Both the position numbers and the translations under genes were made by a program. From Cytophagaceae bacterium (GTDB lineage Bacteria > Bacteroidota > Bacteroidia > Cytophagales > Spirosomataceae), in NCBI GenBank assembly GCA_027485075.1, contig JAIXRT010000067.1:1-7907 (forward strand): 7,907 nt of DNA, read 5' to 3'. The notes beneath the pieces were generated by a model. That model was not told where the DNA came from. It made no database searches and saw only the letters and a list, made by a program, of their open reading frames with translations. Shown here one piece after another: positions 7,245 to 7,907 of the stretch. Within the stretch, counting starts at the first letter, position 1, and every line of letters begins with the position of its first letter.

Positions 7245-7742
7245 TTAATTTCGGATCACAATGGTTAAACTGCGCGCGCCGTGCGCACCAATTACGAGCG
7301 ATTGCTCAATGTCAGCGGTCTTCGATGGACCGGCAAGAAATAAACCAAATCCTGATTTTACTTTTCCAAGTTCCTCATACGCTGCGTGCATGTTTGGAAC
7401 GATTTTTTTAACGTTGATAACTAAATGTTGGCATATAAACGGCGCCACGCGATGCGGCATCGCTTCCTCTGTCAACCAAATCGCCCCATTTTCTGCGACT
7501 CCAAACTCCCCATCAATCTCCAACACATCAACTTCGGCTAAACTCAACCCATCCATCGTTTTATCAAAGCGCCTACGGCCCGGGAATATTTCTTCTAACT
7601 CCGTGGGAGTAACGACACGCGCACCCACAACAGCCAATGAAGCGCGAAAATCAAAATCCTCAGACGCACCTTGAAAAGCACCCGGATGTTTAATCGGTTC
7701 AAGTGGCTCAATTTTCCCTAAAATTTGATCTCTTGCGCTCAT
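7245..7742 (-). CDS. lutC: LutC-like LUD-domain protein (lactate utilisation), short form
   Basis: A 165-residue cytoplasmic protein of the LUD domain family (LutC/YkgG, PF02589). LutABC-type complexes oxidise L-lactate to pyruvate, with LutA and LutB carrying the iron-sulfur centres. Family marks are AENGAIWL at 83-90 and the C-terminal signature GPSKTADIEQ at 138-147 followed by GAHG at 152-155. It is shorter than Bacillus subtilis LutC or E. coli YkgG (about 230-240 residues), mostly at the N-terminus. The start is secure: in its frame a TAA lies only 9 bases upstream (7749-7751), so no longer version can be made here. The ATG overlaps the upstream LutB stop by 4 bases (ATGA), which supports the functional pairing. 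The exact substrate of LUD proteins in this phylum is less certain than the family. Confidence 0.87.
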   Translation of the reverse strand: MSARDQILGKIEPLEPIKHPGAFQGASEDFDFRASLAVVGARVVTPTELEEIFPGRRRFDKTMDGLSLAEVDVLEIDGEFGVAENGAIWLTEEAMPHRVAPFICQHLVINVKKIVPNMHAAYEELGKVKSGFGLFLAGPSKTADIEQSLVIGAHGARSLTIVIRN

Positions 7743-7907
7743 CGTTTCTTATACCATTCTTGGAAACTTTCCTTAGGTGCTTGTGGCATTTCGCGTTGTT
7801 TGTACCAAGGATTTAAACTTGAATTTAAGAGGCCAGAAAATCTACGCATAAGCGAACCACCGATTCGATAAATCACAGGGTGCGCTAACGTGAATGCCAT
7901 TAATTTC
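7739..7907 (-). CDS. lutB: LutB-like iron-sulfur protein, C-terminal 55 residues only
   Basis: An open frame enters from the right edge and stops at TGA 7741-7739. It reads KLMAFTLAHPVIYRIGG near its start, then NPWYKQREMPQAPKESF and EWYKKR at the end. This fits the C-terminal tail of LutB/YkgF proteins, which end in a Trp, an Arg-acid pair, Pro residues and an SF-x-x-W segment, after the LUD domain and the ferredoxin-like 4Fe-4S region (both outside the window). The 4-base overlap with the following LutC-like gene matches the usual lutB-lutC order. Only a tail is visible, so the assignment leans on this tail pattern plus the neighbour. Confidence 0.8.
   Translation of the reverse strand, partial: KLMAFTLAHPVIYRIGGSLMRRFSGLLNSSLNPWYKQREMPQAPKESFQEWYKKR

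Noticed and set aside
7261..7674. Plus-strand open frame of 137 codons
   Set aside because: It lies wholly antisense to the LutC-like gene, whose minus-strand product has clear family motifs; the plus-strand product has no recognisable domain.

Overview
The window most likely comes from a bacterium of the phylum Bacteroidota, perhaps the Cytophagales; this is an inference. GC content looks moderate. The genes lack clear Shine-Dalgarno sequences and start after A-rich leaders. The protein types (Tat-exported Gfo/Idh/MocA oxidoreductase, DUF1080 proteins with a helical N-terminus, LutBC) are common in that group. No RNA gene, CRISPR array, insertion sequence or phage gene was seen. Every gene lies on the minus strand, so the window reads from right to left in transcription order.

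Region 1 (7907 to 7245) is the end of a lactate-utilisation (lut) cluster: the last 55 codons of a LutB-like iron-sulfur protein, overlapping by 4 bases a short LutC-like LUD-domain protein. A 77-base gap (7168-7244) follows. It holds small inverted repeats and a weak candidate promoter, but no convincing terminator.

Region 2 (7167 to 1) is a tightly packed set of five genes, almost certainly one operon. The order is a Tat-exported Gfo/Idh/MocA oxidoreductase, 5 bases, a secreted protein with an alpha-helical N-terminus and two DUF1080 (3-keto-disaccharide hydrolase family) domains, 3 bases, a [2Fe-2S] subunit, a 4-base overlap, a Tat-exported IorB-type molybdenum hydroxylase large subunit, a 1-base overlap, and a membrane acyltransferase-3 protein that runs off the left edge. 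The acyltransferase is open to the window edge.

Working model: the Gfo/Idh/MocA enzyme oxidises a sugar hydroxyl (C3 by family analogy) in the periplasm, and the DUF1080 protein cleaves the resulting keto-glycoside. The molybdenum/iron-sulfur pair would then oxidise a released aldehyde, hemiacetal or aromatic aglycone, and the acyltransferase would acylate a glycan or product. The first two steps rest on family knowledge. Linking the molybdenum enzyme and the acyltransferase to the same pathway is inference from gene packing alone, and it is the most interesting aspect of the window.
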